Positions 35,543 through 49,321 of a stretch of DNA of 64,000 bases are shown in pieces. The DNA is taken from the NCBI RefSeq assembly GCF_015070385.1, contig NZ_JADCSA010000002.1:186001-250000 (forward strand), written 5' to 3'. The notes under the pieces were generated by a model that ran no database searches, was not told where the DNA came from, and saw only the letters and a program-made list of their open reading frames with translations. Every line of letters starts with the position of its first letter. Positions within the stretch are counted from its first letter, which is position 1. The position numbers and the translations under genes were made by a program. The DNA is from Nocardioides malaquae (GTDB taxonomy: Bacteria; Actinomycetota; Actinomycetes; Propionibacteriales; Nocardioidaceae).

Positions 35543-36276
35543 GCACCATGCGACTGACCACGACCACCGAGTCCGAGCGCGACGCCGCCGTCGAGGCAGC
35601 CACCCTGGCGGTCAACCAGGGCCAGCTCGTGGTGATCCCCACCGACACCGTCTACGGCATCGGCGCCGACGCCTTCGCGCCTGAGGCGGTCGCCGGGCTG
35701 CTGGCGGCCAAGGGCCGGGGGCGCGAGATGCCGCCGCCGGTGCTGGTCAGCAGCGCCCTCACCCTGGACGCGCTGGCCGCCGACGTCCCGGAGTGGGCGC
35801 GCGCCCTCGTCACGGAGTTCTGGCCGGGACCGTTGACGCTCGTCTGCCACCAGCAGCCCTCCCTCCAGTGGGACCTGGGGGAGACGCACGGCACGGTGGC
35901 GGTGCGGATGCCGGACCACGAGGTCGCCCTGGCCGTCCTCGAGCGCACCGGGCCGTTGGCGGTCAGCTCCGCCAACCTCAGCGGTCGGCTCGCGGCGCTC
36001 GACGTCGACGAGGCGGAGGAGATGCTCGGCGAGAAGGTGCAGGTCTACGTCGACGCGGGGCGTACGCCCGGCTCCGAGGCCTCGACCATCGTCGACGTCA
36101 CCGGTGAGCGCTGCCACGTGCTGCGTCTCGGGGTGGTGAGCCTCGACCGGCTTCGGGCGGTGCTGGACCCGTGGGGCGTCACCCTCAGCGGTGAGGGAGT
36201 CAGCGGTGGCGAGGGAGCCAGTGGCGAAGAAGCCAGCGCCGTGGAGGCGCCGACCGACGACGACGGCCGGGCCTGA
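35539..36276 (+). CDS. sua5: L-threonylcarbamoyladenylate synthase (Sua5/TsaC)
   Basis: Makes threonylcarbamoyl-AMP for the t6A37 modification of ANN-reading tRNAs. Protein of 245 residues with the YrdC fold: LVVIPTDTVYGIGADAF, then KGRGREMPPPVLV and the SSANLSGR nucleotide motif. The last 35 residues are an acidic Gly/Ser/Glu-rich tail without similarity to the family. ATGA overlap with prmC; its stop shares a base with the wecA start (TGATG). Confidence 0.95.
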   Translation: MSTMRLTTTTESERDAAVEAATLAVNQGQLVVIPTDTVYGIGADAFAPEAVAGLLAAKGRGREMPPPVLVSSALTLDALAADVPEWARALVTEFWPGPLTLVCHQQPSLQWDLGETHGTVAVRMPDHEVALAVLERTGPLAVSSANLSGRLAALDVDEAEEMLGEKVQVYVDAGRTPGSEASTIVDVTGERCHVLRLGVVSLDRLRAVLDPWGVTLSGEGVSGGEGASGEEASAVEAPTDDDGRA

Positions 36277-37421
36277 TGCGTGAGTTCCTCCTGGTCTTCC
36301 TGGTCGCCGCAGCGACCACCTACCTGCTGACCGTCCTCGCCCGTGAGGTGGCGATCCGCACCGGCGCCGTGGCCGCGGTGCGGGACCGCGACGTGCACGC
36401 CGAACCGATTCCCTACCTCGGTGGCGTCGCGATGCTCGGCGGGTTGATCGCGGCCTACGTGGTGGCCCAGCACCTGCCCTTCCTCTCGTTGAGTGACCCG
36501 CTCGTCTTCCAGGACGCGCGGGCCGTGCTCGTGGCCGGGGCCCTGATCTGCGCGGTGGGGGTGCTCGACGACATCTTCGACATCGATGCGTTGACCAAGC
36601 TGGGGGGCCAGGTGCTCGCCGCCGGCCTGCTGGTCGTCTTCGGTGTGAAGTTCTACTTCTTCCCCAACGGATCGGGGTCCCAGTTCGCCCTGACTCCGGA
36701 GGAGAGCGCACTGCTCACCGTGCTGCTGGTGGTGACCACCGTCAACGCGGTCAACATGGTCGACGGCCTCGACGGCCTCGCCTCCGGCGTGGTCGGCATC
36801 GGCGCCGGTGCCTTCTTCCTCTTCTGCTACCAGCTGTCCGACTTCAACGGCGTCACCCTGGCCACGACCGGCGCACTCCTCAGCGCTGCGCTGGCGGGGG
36901 CGTGCGCGGGCTTCCTGCCGCACAACTTCCATCCCGCCCGGCTCTTCATGGGCGACTCGGGCTCCATGCTGATCGGACTCGTCATGTCGGCCAGCGCGCT
37001 GACCCTGACCGGCCAGTTCGACGGCTCGGAGATCACGTTCGGCGCCGAGGGGAGCAGCCCCGGGTGGGCGGTGCTCCTGCCCCTGCTGCTGCCGGTCTCG
37101 CTGCTGGTCGTGCCGATGGCGGACCTCTTCCTGGCCGTCGTGCGGCGCACGCGGGCGGGGCGCTCGCCGTTCGCCCCCGACAAGGAGCACCTCCACCACC
37201 GTTTGCTCGAGATCGGTCACTCCCAGAGGCGTGCCGTCTTCATCATGTGGCTCTGGGCCGCCCTCATCAGCTTCGGGGCCGTCCTCATCAGCCTCTACAG
37301 CGGACCCGTGCTGACCATGACGCTCGTCGCCGCGACGGTGGCGGTCGTGCTGCTCACGTTCCTGCTGCCCCGGGTGCCGGCTCCCGGCGCCAAGGGCGTG
37401 GCGGTGCCGGTCGAGGAGTGA
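36276..37421 (+). CDS. wecA: polyprenyl-phosphate GlcNAc-1-phosphate transferase (WecA/MraY family)
   Basis: Integral membrane enzyme of 381 residues with about 11 transmembrane helices. It transfers GlcNAc-1-phosphate to decaprenyl phosphate, the first step of arabinogalactan linker or similar wall polymer synthesis. Family motifs are IPYLGGVAMLGG, GVLDDIFD (Mg-binding aspartates), NAVNMVDGLDGLASG, FLPHNFHPARLFMGDSGS and the DKEHLHHRLL histidine loop. The position between sua5 and the atp operon is the same as Rv1302 in M. tuberculosis. Confidence 0.95.
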   Translation: MREFLLVFLVAAATTYLLTVLAREVAIRTGAVAAVRDRDVHAEPIPYLGGVAMLGGLIAAYVVAQHLPFLSLSDPLVFQDARAVLVAGALICAVGVLDDIFDIDALTKLGGQVLAAGLLVVFGVKFYFFPNGSGSQFALTPEESALLTVLLVVTTVNAVNMVDGLDGLASGVVGIGAGAFFLFCYQLSDFNGVTLATTGALLSAALAGACAGFLPHNFHPARLFMGDSGSMLIGLVMSASALTLTGQFDGSEITFGAEGSSPGWAVLLPLLLPVSLLVVPMADLFLAVVRRTRAGRSPFAPDKEHLHHRLLEIGHSQRRAVFIMWLWAALISFGAVLISLYSGPVLTMTLVAATVAVVLLTFLLPRVPAPGAKGVAVPVEE

Positions 37422-37461
37422 CGTTTTCGGCCTCGGAGGGGCCTTGTGATAACTTTCACGA

Positions 37462-37484
37462 GCCCGACGGAGGTTGCGTCGGGC
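37462..37484 (+). promoter_or_regulatory. hairpin in the leader of the atp operon
   Basis: Perfect 8-bp stem GCCCGACG / CGTCGGGC with a GAGGTTG loop, between the wecA stop and the first atp gene. A TAACTT -10-like box (37450-37455) lies just upstream, so the hairpin would be at the very 5' end of the atp mRNA, where it may stabilise the transcript. Confidence 0.5.
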
Positions 37485-37517
37485 CACAGCCCCACCACTC
37501 CCAGGACGGCCGCCCGC

Positions 37518-37985
37518 ATGACGACCGAGACCCCCGAGCGTTCCGCTGATCCGGGGACCCGTGTCCTCGGCGGCGCGATGCTCGTGGCGCTGGGCGTCTC
37601 GGTCGTGGTCACGGCCGCAGCGGCGCTGCTCGGCGACTCCTCCGCGATCGCGGGAGCCGCCGTGGGTGGGGTCTCCCTCACGGTCGTGATGGCCTTCGGG
37701 ACCTACGTCGTGCACGTGGCGTCGAACGCCGTCCCGGCGCTGTCACTGCTCGTGGCGATCATGACCTACGCCCTGCAGATCGCGACGATGGTCGCCTTCT
37801 TCCTCGTGCTGGAGCGCTCCGGCGCCCTGGGGGAGAGTGTGGCCGGAGGCTGGTTGCTGCTGGGCGTCGTGGCGGCCAGCCTGACGTGGAGCACGGCCCA
37901 GATCTGGTTCAGCACGCGTGCCCGCATCCCTATGTACGACCTCTCCCGCTCGACGGCGTCCCGCGGGCAGGAGGCGGGTGCGTGA
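37518..37985 (+). CDS. ATP synthase-associated membrane protein (AtpI-like, Rv1303 position)
   Basis: Predicted 155-residue membrane protein with four hydrophobic helices (about 18-40, 46-65, 75-95 and 108-128) and a polar C-terminus. It has the size, topology and position of Rv1303/AtpI-type proteins, thought to help assemble the c-ring. ATG 37518; an upstream in-frame ATG at 37446 gives an unlikely hydrophilic extension. Confidence 0.7.
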   Translation: MTTETPERSADPGTRVLGGAMLVALGVSVVVTAAAALLGDSSAIAGAAVGGVSLTVVMAFGTYVVHVASNAVPALSLLVAIMTYALQIATMVAFFLVLERSGALGESVAGGWLLLGVVAASLTWSTAQIWFSTRARIPMYDLSRSTASRGQEAGA

Positions 37986-38018
37986 TGACCACCCACGACT
38001 GCTATTGTCACGACCGCG

Positions 38019-38273
38019 ATGGCCACGGAGAACACACCTCACGGCCGCGCCGAGGAACCCCACGTCGAGACACCGCGCCAGGACCCCTGGAACGCCTTCG
38101 GCTACATGGTCTCCGGCGTGGCGGTCTACGGACTCGTGGGTTGGGGCCTCGACCAGTGGTGGGGCACCAACTTCATGGTGGCCATCGGCATCGTCGTGGG
38201 CGCGGGCCTGGGGATCTACATGACCGTGAAGGCCTTCCCGGCAGCCAAGGCCCCCGATGACGACAAGAACTGA
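38019..38273 (+). CDS. AtpZ/AtpI-like small membrane protein
   Basis: Protein of 84 residues. A hydrophilic N-terminus (about 22 residues) precedes two transmembrane helices (YMVSGVAVYGLVGWGLDQWW and MVAIGIVVGAGLGIYM), the pattern of the F0F1-ATPase gene-1 (AtpZ) family; an Mg/Ca-uptake or c-ring assembly role has been proposed for that family. A TATTGT box (38003-38008) lies 10 bases before the ATG, so an internal atp promoter is possible. Confidence 0.75.
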   Translation: MATENTPHGRAEEPHVETPRQDPWNAFGYMVSGVAVYGLVGWGLDQWWGTNFMVAIGIVVGAGLGIYMTVKAFPAAKAPDDDKN

Positions 38274-38304
38274 CAGCAGCAGTGCGGCAGACACAGGAGA
38301 CAGC

Positions 38305-39141
38305 GTGAGTGCGATCGCGATGAACGCGATTCCGGCCGAGGGTTTCACCCCTCCGGGTCCGGCCGACTTCAACCTCCCCCCGGTCGGCTACACCCAGGAG
38401 ACCGCGCCGACGTTCGAGTTCCTGGGGCAGACGATGTACCTGGGCGTGACCAAGCCGATGCTGCAGCTCGCGCTGTCGGTCATCCTGATCTTCGCCTTCT
38501 TCTACTACGCCTCGCGCAAGCGGGCGCTGGTCCCGGGCAAGCTCCAGTACGTCGGTGAGGCCGGCTACGGGCTGGTGCGCAACAGCCTGGCCCGCGACAA
38601 CATCGGCAGCCAGCACTTCCTGCGCTTCGTGCCGTTCCTGGTGTCGATGTTCTTCTTCATCATCGTCAACAACTACTTCGGGCTCATCCCCGTCATCCAG
38701 TTCCCGACGGCGTCACGCTCCGGCGTGGCCTACTCGCTGGCGATCATCGCCTGGCTGGTCTACAACGCGGTCGGCGTGCAGAAGCACGGCTTCATCGGCT
38801 ACCTCAAGCACCAGACGGTGCCTGCGGGCGTCAAGGGCCCGGTGCTCGCGCTGCTGATCCCGCTGGAGTTCTTCTCCAACATCCTCGTCCGCCCGGTCAC
38901 GCTGGCGCTGCGTCTCTTCGCCAACATGTTCGCCGGCCACATCCTGCTGCTGCTCTTCGCCCTCGGTGGTGAGTACCTCATCGCGGAGATGGGTGGCATC
39001 TACATCGGCGCCGGACTGGTCTCGTTCGTGATGTTCCTGCTGATCTGCGTCCTCGAGATGCTGGTCATGTTCCTGCAGGCCTACGTCTTCGTGCTGCTGA
39101 CCGCCATGTACATCGCCGGCGCCATCGCCGACGAGCACTGA
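38305..39141 (+). CDS. atpB: F1Fo ATP synthase subunit a
   Basis: Membrane subunit forming the proton half-channels. 278 residues, with the essential arginine in RPVTLALRLFANMFAGHILL. GTG 38305 is chosen because AGGAG (38295-38299) lies 5 bases upstream; the frame is open back to 38257 but those codons overlap the preceding gene's end. Confidence 0.96.
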   Translation: MSAIAMNAIPAEGFTPPGPADFNLPPVGYTQETAPTFEFLGQTMYLGVTKPMLQLALSVILIFAFFYYASRKRALVPGKLQYVGEAGYGLVRNSLARDNIGSQHFLRFVPFLVSMFFFIIVNNYFGLIPVIQFPTASRSGVAYSLAIIAWLVYNAVGVQKHGFIGYLKHQTVPAGVKGPVLALLIPLEFFSNILVRPVTLALRLFANMFAGHILLLLFALGGEYLIAEMGGIYIGAGLVSFVMFLLICVLEMLVMFLQAYVFVLLTAMYIAGAIADEH

Positions 39142-39227
39142 TCCACCCCCGGCCCAGCTGGGCCACCTGAACGAACCGAACACCATCACACTCCCGAATC
39201 CGTCGGGAACTACGAAAGGAAGAAGCC

Positions 39228-39437
39228 GTGGTTGGCTCTCTCAACATGATCGGTTACGGCCTCGCGACGATCGGCCCCGGCCTCGCCGTCGGTCTGATCT
39301 TCGCCGCGTACATCAACGGTGTGGCGCGTCAGCCGGAGTCGCAGGGTCGCCTCCAGCCGATCGCCATCCTGGGCTTCGCCCTCGCCGAGGCCCTCGCCAT
39401 CATCGGTATCGCGCTCGCCTTCGTGCTCCAGGCCTGA
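39228..39437 (+). CDS. atpE: F1Fo ATP synthase subunit c
   Basis: Rotor-ring proteolipid of 69 residues: a two-helix hairpin with the polar loop [10 protein letters not shown]. The ion-binding carboxylate is Glu54 ([10 protein letters not shown]). No Na+-type signature residues, so it should be proton-driven. GTG start behind GAAAGGAAGAAGCC. Confidence 0.97.
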   Translation: MVGSLNMIGYGLATIGPGLAVGLIFAAYINGVARQPESQGRLQPIAILGFALAEALAIIGIALAFVLQA

Positions 39438-39453
39438 GCCTGACTCCCGCTGA

Positions 39454-40016
<563 letters not shown>

Positions 40017-40017
<1 letters not shown>

Positions 40018-40823
40018 TGACCTTCCGTGGTGCTTCTGCCGAGGCGTACTCCGCCCTCACCTCCACGCTCGAGGGCGCGCTGGGCAAGGCGGACGCCGCA
40101 CAGGTCGGTCAGGACCTGTTCTCGGTGGCCGAGGTGCTTCGTGCCGAGCCGGCCCTTCGCCGCGTGGCGACCGACGTGTCGGTCGAGTCGACGGCGAAGG
40201 CCGGACTGGTCAGCGAGCTCTTCGCCGGCAAGGTCCAGGCGCCTGTCGCCGCGCTGCTCGGAGACGCCGTCTCCCAGCGGTGGACGTACGCGTCCGACCT
40301 GGCGAAGGCCCTCGAGCAGCTGGGCGTCGTCGCGACGGTCCGGTCCGCCGGCTCCGACGCGGGGCGGCTCTCCACCGAGCTGTTCCAGCTCGGTCAGCTG
40401 CTGAAGGACAACCCGGACCTGCGCCAGGCCCTGTCCGACCCCGCCCGGTCCACGGAGGACAAGCGTGCCCTGGTGCACGGCCTCCTCGCCGGGAAGGCGC
40501 TGCCGGCGACGGTGGCCCTGGTCGACCAGTCGCTGGCCGGGACGCACCGCACCGTGTCGGTGGCGCTCGACGCCTACCAGCAGGTGGTCGCCGAGGCGAA
40601 CGGCCGTGCCGTCGCCACCGTGACCGTCGCCAAGGAGCTGGCCGCCTCCGACCTGGAGCGGATCAATGCGGCTCTGGCGCGTCAGTACGAACGTGAGGTC
40701 CAGCTCAACGTCGTCGTCGACCCCGCCGTCATCGGTGGCGTGAAGGTCGAGATCGGCGGCGAGGTCATCGACGGCACCGTCGCCAGCCGCCTGGACGACG
40801 CCCGCCGCAAGCTGGCCGTCTGA
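40017..40823 (+). CDS. atpH: F1Fo ATP synthase subunit delta
   Basis: Stator subunit of 268 residues linking the b stalk to the top of F1. The OSCP-type C-terminal motif [21 protein letters not shown] is present. It is longer than the about 180 residues of E. coli because of an N-terminal helical repeat common in actinobacteria, but lacks the b-domain fusion of M. tuberculosis. Confidence 0.95.
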
Positions 40824-40884
40824 GTCCCGCTCAGCGTCGGTCAACCCACTAGAACTTCGAGCACACGAAAGTAAGGATGAGGAA

Positions 40885-42528
<1,644 letters not shown>

Positions 42529-42530
42529 CG

Positions 42531-44925
<2,395 letters not shown>

Positions 44926-44926
<1 letters not shown>

Positions 44927-45318
44927 TGGCTGGCACGCTGCAGGTGGAGCTCGTCGCCGCCGACCGCCTCGTGTGGTCGGGGGAGGCGAAGATGGTCATC
45001 GCCCGGACCACCGAGGGCGACATGGGTGTCCTGCCCGGTCACACCCCGGTCCTGTCGGTCATCATCGAGGGCGTCGTCGACATCCAGACGCCCGAGGGTG
45101 AGACCTGGGTGGCTGCCGTCGACGCCGGCTTCCTCTCCGTCTCCAACGACCGCGTCTCGATCCTGTCGGAGCGAGCCGAGATGTCGCACGAGATCGACCT
45201 GGAGAAGGCCCGTCGTGACCTCGAGCGGGCCCACGCGGCCGGCGAGGACGACGACGCGGCCCGCGAGGCCGTCCGTCGGGCCGAGGCTCGGGTGCGCGCC
45301 GTCGAGCGGGCTTCCTGA
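44926..45318 (+). CDS. atpC: F1Fo ATP synthase subunit epsilon
   Basis: Rotor subunit of 130 residues with the beta-sandwich domain (MVIARTTEGDMGVLPGHTPVLSVI) and a C-terminal two-helix hairpin that can inhibit hydrolysis. ATG shares a base with the atpD stop (TGATG). Last gene of the atp operon. Confidence 0.96.
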
Positions 45319-45346
45319 CACGATCGCACCACAGCGCCAGTAGGGG

Positions 45347-45370
45347 GAGCACACGGGTGACCGGGTGCTC
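45347..45370 (+). terminator. possible weak terminator after atpC
   Basis: GAGCAC / GTGCTC 6-bp stem with an inner CGG / CCG pairing around GTGA. It lies 28 bases after atpC in a 163-base gap that shows no gene. Confidence 0.4.
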
Positions 45371-45481
45371 ACCCTGCTGGCATTTCGGGTCCTGCAGCGT
45401 CCGTGCCCCGGGGGTGGTGCACCGGCCCGGCGCCCGACATGGTTGCATCTGCGCAACCAGCGGCGTGGACGAGGAGGACGC

Positions 45482-45937
45482 ATGCACACAGGGTGGCTCT
45501 TGGTGCTGGACGTCGTGGGCGTCCTGCTTGTGGTCGTCCTGCTTCTCTGCGTCGCGCTCCTCGTGCGCCGCCGGATCATCTCCCGGACGGGCGGCACCTT
45601 CGAGGTCAGTCACCGCTCACCGTCGGCCCACGCCGGGCGGGGCTGGACGCTGGGCGTCGGGCGCTTCACCGGGGAGTCGTTGGAGTGGTTCCGCATCTTC
45701 TCCCTGAGCCCCCAGCCCTCGCGCGTGTGGAACCGCAACGAGATCGCCTACGAGGGCAGGCGCGCGCCCGAGGGCCCCGAGGTCCCCGCCTTGTACGCCG
45801 ACCACGTGGTGGTGGTCTGCGCGACGCCTGAAGGAGAAGTGGAGCTGGCCATGAGCGACTCCTCGCTCATGGGCTTCCAGTCCTGGCTCGAGTCGGGGCC
45901 ACCGGGCACCAACTGGGACAGCAAGCCGCTGCGCTGA
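45482..45937 (+). CDS. DUF2550 membrane protein
   Basis: Protein of 151 residues: one N-terminal transmembrane helix (LLVLDVVGVLLVVVLLLCVALLV) and a cytosolic domain with WTLGVGRFTGESLEWFRIFSL, the DUF2550 signature. It corresponds in position and sequence type to Rv1312 after atpC in M. tuberculosis. Function unknown. GAGGAGGACGC precedes ATG 45482. Confidence 0.88.
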   Translation: MHTGWLLVLDVVGVLLVVVLLLCVALLVRRRIISRTGGTFEVSHRSPSAHAGRGWTLGVGRFTGESLEWFRIFSLSPQPSRVWNRNEIAYEGRRAPEGPEVPALYADHVVVVCATPEGEVELAMSDSSLMGFQSWLESGPPGTNWDSKPLR

Positions 45938-45970
45938 GCGCGCTGGGCGGCGGCGCCCCGCAGCGCTGCG

Positions 45971-46546
45971 TCAGTCCCGCTCTCCGCCGGGGACCCAGAG
46001 CACGTCGCCCTGCTCGCGGTTGGCGTGCCGGGCCAGGATGAAGAGCAGGTCCGAGAGCCGGTTGAGGTAGGTGATCGCCACCTGGTTCATCGTGTCGGCG
46101 TGCTCCTCCCACGCACTCCATGCCGAGCGCTCCGCGCGGCGTACGACCGTGCGGGCCACGTGAAGGTGGGCGGCGGCGGGCGTTCCCCCGTTGAGGATGA
46201 AGGAGCGCAGGTTCTCCAGCTCCTCGTTGAACTCGTCGCACCAGCCCTCGAGGCGGTCGACGTAGGCCTGCTCGATGCGCAGCGGCGGGTACTCGGGGTT
46301 GGCGACCACGGGCGTGCAGAAGTCCGCGCCCACGTCGAAGAGGTCGTTCTGGACGCGGGTGAGGACCGCGCGGACACGGTCCTCGACGCCGTCGGTGGAG
46401 AGCGCGACGCCGATGGCGGCGTTGGCCTCGTCGACGTCGGCGTAGGCCGCGAGTCGTCGATCGGTCTTGCTCGTCTCGCTCATGTCGCCGAGGCGGGTGG
46501 AGCCGGCGTCGCCGGTGCGGGTGTAGATGCGCGTCAGGTTGACCAT
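45971..46546 (-). CDS. cob(I)alamin adenosyltransferase, PduO type
   Basis: ATP:corrinoid adenosyltransferase of 191 residues that makes adenosylcobalamin. Motifs are YTRTGDAGSTRLGD at the N-terminus (ATP loop), DVDEANAAIG, FILNGGTPAAAHLHVARTVVRRAERS and YLNRLSDLLFILAR. ATG 46546 lies 7 bases after a minus-strand TAGCCT box (46554-46559), so the mRNA is probably leaderless. Its product is the coenzyme of the mutase encoded 700 bases away. Confidence 0.93.
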   Translation of the reverse strand: MVNLTRIYTRTGDAGSTRLGDMSETSKTDRRLAAYADVDEANAAIGVALSTDGVEDRVRAVLTRVQNDLFDVGADFCTPVVANPEYPPLRIEQAYVDRLEGWCDEFNEELENLRSFILNGGTPAAAHLHVARTVVRRAERSAWSAWEEHADTMNQVAITYLNRLSDLLFILARHANREQGDVLWVPGGERD

Positions 46547-46827
46547 GCCACGAAGGCTAGCGGGGGAGCAGGACAGCTCGGCGGCGTCCCAGGCGTCACC
46601 CGGCTGCACTGTTGTCTACCGACGGGTCACCCGAGGCGGCGTCCGATTATCGGGCGACGCGTCTCAGTGCGGAGAACAAATGTTTGGAGCAGTGCAACCA
46701 AGTGGGATACCAACGTCGTCATAGAGGTTGTGGCGCCGCGAACAGGTCGTGGTCGTCACCGCACTGCTCGGGCCGTCGGGGGATGGTCCGGGTCCGGCGA
46801 TCGGGAGCCGGGAAGGGGTTGAGGGGC

Positions 46828-47133
46828 GTGGAGATCTACACCAGCGGTGGTGTGCTTCATCTGGTGGGGGACTTCGACGTCCGTAGCACCGCTGCGGTGC
46901 GCGACGCCATCCACGGCGCACTGGGACGCTCCGGCGACGTGGTCGTCGACCTCTCCGGCGTGGAGAGCGTCGACGTCACCGCCCTGCGCGTCCTGGCGGT
47001 GGCCACCCACCGGGCTTCGCGCCGGGGAGACCACCTGCGCCTGCGCGGCTGCGGTCCCGCCGTGCGCCGCATGCTGCACATCTCGCGCCTGATCCGCGCC
47101 GTCGAGGTCGAGCGGGTCCCCGTCTCGGTCTGA
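46828..47133 (+). CDS. STAS-domain protein (anti-sigma antagonist-like)
   Basis: Single STAS domain of 101 residues. The phospho-acceptor region reads VVVDLSGVESVDVTALRVLAVA; the residue at the usual serine (D-S-S/T-G) is Val/Asp-Val-Thr, so Thr is the nearest candidate. It could antagonise an anti-sigma factor such as the RsbW-like protein at 7.6 kb, but this is inference. The GTG at 46828 is favoured because GGAAGGGG lies 9 bases upstream. GTTT (46682) and GGGATA (46704) upstream loosely resemble a SigF-type promoter. Confidence 0.7.
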   Translation: MEIYTSGGVLHLVGDFDVRSTAAVRDAIHGALGRSGDVVVDLSGVESVDVTALRVLAVATHRASRRGDHLRLRGCGPAVRRMLHISRLIRAVEVERVPVSV

Positions 47134-47206
47134 CGGTTCGGCCGCCCCAGGGCGACCAGTGGCATATCCCACTTCGAGACCCGTCGCCACGCTCGATCCG
47201 TACGCA

Positions 47207-47212
47207 TAGCAT
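47207..47212 (+). promoter_or_regulatory. -10 box for leaderless meaA transcript
   Basis: TAGCAT ends 7 bases before the ATG of the mutase gene, and no ribosome binding site precedes that ATG. This is the actinobacterial leaderless pattern. It leaves no room for a B12 riboswitch. Confidence 0.6.
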
Positions 47213-47219
47213 CTGCAGC

Positions 47220-49229
47220 ATGACTGAGCCCAAGACCGCCAAGGACCGTCCGTGGGTGATGCGCACCTACGCCGGCCACTCGACGGCAGCCGCCTCCAAC
47301 GCCCTCTACCGGACCAACCTCGCGAAGGGGCAGACCGGTCTCTCGGTGGCGTTCGACCTCCCGACCCAGACCGGTTACGACCCCGACTCGCCGCTCAGTC
47401 GCGGTGAGGTCGGCAAGGTCGGCGTCCCGGTCCCGCACCTGGGCGAGATGCGCCGACTCTTCGAGGACATCCCGCTCACGGCGATGAACACCTCGATGAC
47501 GATCAACGCGCCGGCCATGTGGCTGCTCGCCCTCTACCAGGTCGCCGCCGAGGAGCAGAACCCCGAGCTCGACCCGGCCGAGGTGGCGCAGCAGCTCGCC
47601 GGCACCACGCAGAACGACATCATCAAGGAGTACCTCTCCCGGGGCACCTACGTCTTCGGGCCCGAGCACTCGATGCGGCTGACGGCCGACACCATCGCCT
47701 ACACGGTCAACCACATCCCCAAGTGGAACCCGATCAACATCTGCAGCTACCACCTGCAGGAGGCCGGCGCCACGCCCGCGCAGGAGCTCGCCTACGCCCT
47801 GTGCACCGCGATCGCCGTGCTTGACCGGGTGAAGGAGTCCGGCCAGGTCTCCGACGACGACTTCGAGAAGGTCGTGGGGCGTATCTCCTTCTTCGTGAAC
47901 GCCGGCGTGCGCTTCGTCGAGGAGACGTGCAAGATGCGGGCCTTCGTCGAGATGTGGGACGAGATCACCCGTGAGCGCTACGGCGTCCAGGACCCCAAGA
48001 TGCGGCGCTTCCGCTACGGGGTGCAGGTCAACTCCCTGGGGCTCACCGAGGCCCAGCCCGAGAACAACGTGCAGCGGATCGTGCTGGAGATGCTCGGCGT
48101 GACGCTCTCCAAGAACGCCCGGGCCCGCGCCGTGCAGCTGCCCGCCTGGAACGAGGCGCTCGGACTGCCGCGCCCCTGGGATCAGCAGTGGTCGCTGCGG
48201 CTCCAGCAGGTGCTCGCCTACGAGTCCGACCTGCTCGAGTACGCCGACATCTTCGACGGCAGCCACGTCATCGAGGCGAAGGTCGCCGAGCTCGTCGCCG
48301 CGGCCCGCGAGGAGATGGACAAGGTGCAGGCCATGGGCGGCGCCGTGGCTGCAGTGGAGGCCGGCTACATGAAGTCCGAGCTCGTGGCCGCCCACGCCGC
48401 GCGCCGCGCGCGGATCGAGGCCGGCGAGGAGATCATCGTCGGTGTCAACAAGTTCGAGTCCACCGAGCCGTCGCCGCTGACCGCCAACCTCGACGAGGCC
48501 ATCCAGACCGCCGACCCCGAGGCGGAGAAGGCGGCGCTGGCGAGCCTGGAAGCGTGGAAGGCCCAGCGCGACCAGGCCGAGGTCGACGAGGCGCTGGCCC
48601 GCCTGGCAGCTGACGCGAAGACGGACAAGAACCTGATGGAGGCGACGCTCGCGGCCGCTCGCGCCGGTGTGACCACCGGTGAGTGGGCCGGCACGCTGCG
48701 CGAGGTCTTCGGCGAGTTCCGGGCGCCCACCGGCGTCTCGGGTGCCGTCGGTGCCGCAGAGGCAGGCGAGGCCCTGACCCGGGTGCGTGAGCGCGTGGCG
48801 GCAACGGGTGAGGAGCTGGGGGGCCGACTGCGGCTGCTCGTCGGCAAGCCCGGGCTCGACGGTCACAGCAACGGCGCCGAGCAGGTGGCCGTGCGCGCCC
48901 GTGACGCCGGGTTCGAGGTCATCTACCAGGGCATCCGGCTGACCCCCGAACAGATCGTCGCCGCGGCCGCCGCCGAGGACGTCCACTGCGTGGGTCTCTC
49001 GATCCTCTCCGGTTCGCACATGGAGCTGGTGCCGTCTGTCCTGCAGGGCCTGCGCGACGCCGGCCTCGACGACGTCCCCGTCATCGTCGGCGGCATCATC
49101 CCCGACTCCGACGGTCGCGCGCTGACGGAGCAGGGCGTCGCAGCGGTCTACACGCCGAAGGACTTCGGCCTGACCGAGATCATGGACGGCATCGTCGACG
49201 TGATCCGGAAGGCCAACGGTCTGGACTGA
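47220..49229 (+). CDS. meaA: ethylmalonyl-CoA mutase (MeaA/Ecm)
   Basis: Adenosylcobalamin-dependent acyl-CoA mutase of 669 residues, single chain. It starts with the MeaA-type YAGHSTAAASNALYR and LSVAFDLPTQTGYDPD, then NPINICSYHLQEAGATP and NVQRIVLEMLGVTLS. The C-terminal B12 domain has the base-off motif D-x-H-x2-G at Asp547, His549 and Gly552. It matches the Streptomyces MeaA group, which converts ethylmalonyl-CoA to methylsuccinyl-CoA, rather than the two-subunit methylmalonyl-CoA mutase. The presence of Ccr, epimerase and MeaB in the same region supports this. Substrate specificity is inferred from the family. Confidence 0.9.
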   Translation: MTEPKTAKDRPWVMRTYAGHSTAAASNALYRTNLAKGQTGLSVAFDLPTQTGYDPDSPLSRGEVGKVGVPVPHLGEMRRLFEDIPLTAMNTSMTINAPAMWLLALYQVAAEEQNPELDPAEVAQQLAGTTQNDIIKEYLSRGTYVFGPEHSMRLTADTIAYTVNHIPKWNPINICSYHLQEAGATPAQELAYALCTAIAVLDRVKESGQVSDDDFEKVVGRISFFVNAGVRFVEETCKMRAFVEMWDEITRERYGVQDPKMRRFRYGVQVNSLGLTEAQPENNVQRIVLEMLGVTLSKNARARAVQLPAWNEALGLPRPWDQQWSLRLQQVLAYESDLLEYADIFDGSHVIEAKVAELVAAAREEMDKVQAMGGAVAAVEAGYMKSELVAAHAARRARIEAGEEIIVGVNKFESTEPSPLTANLDEAIQTADPEAEKAALASLEAWKAQRDQAEVDEALARLAADAKTDKNLMEATLAAARAGVTTGEWAGTLREVFGEFRAPTGVSGAVGAAEAGEALTRVRERVAATGEELGGRLRLLVGKPGLDGHSNGAEQVAVRARDAGFEVIYQGIRLTPEQIVAAAAAEDVHCVGLSILSGSHMELVPSVLQGLRDAGLDDVPVIVGGIIPDSDGRALTEQGVAAVYTPKDFGLTEIMDGIVDVIRKANGLD

Positions 49230-49250
49230 CCGCTGCACCCGTCCCGGCGT

Positions 49251-49280
49251 CGAGGGGCTCCGCACACGCGGGGCCCCTCG
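49251..49280 (+). terminator. terminator after meaA
   Basis: A 13-bp stem CGAGGGGCTCCGC / GCGGGGCCCCTCG with one U-G pair and an ACAC loop, 21 bases after the meaA stop. Confidence 0.85.
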
Positions 49281-49321
49281 TGCCGTGTCTGGGGGGCACG
49301 GCGCCGTTCCACGATTCGAGC

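Noticed and set aside
47134-47219. B12 riboswitch before the cobalamin-dependent mutase
   Set aside because: Only 86 bases separate the genes and the promoter signature is leaderless; no cobalamin-box sequence was seen.
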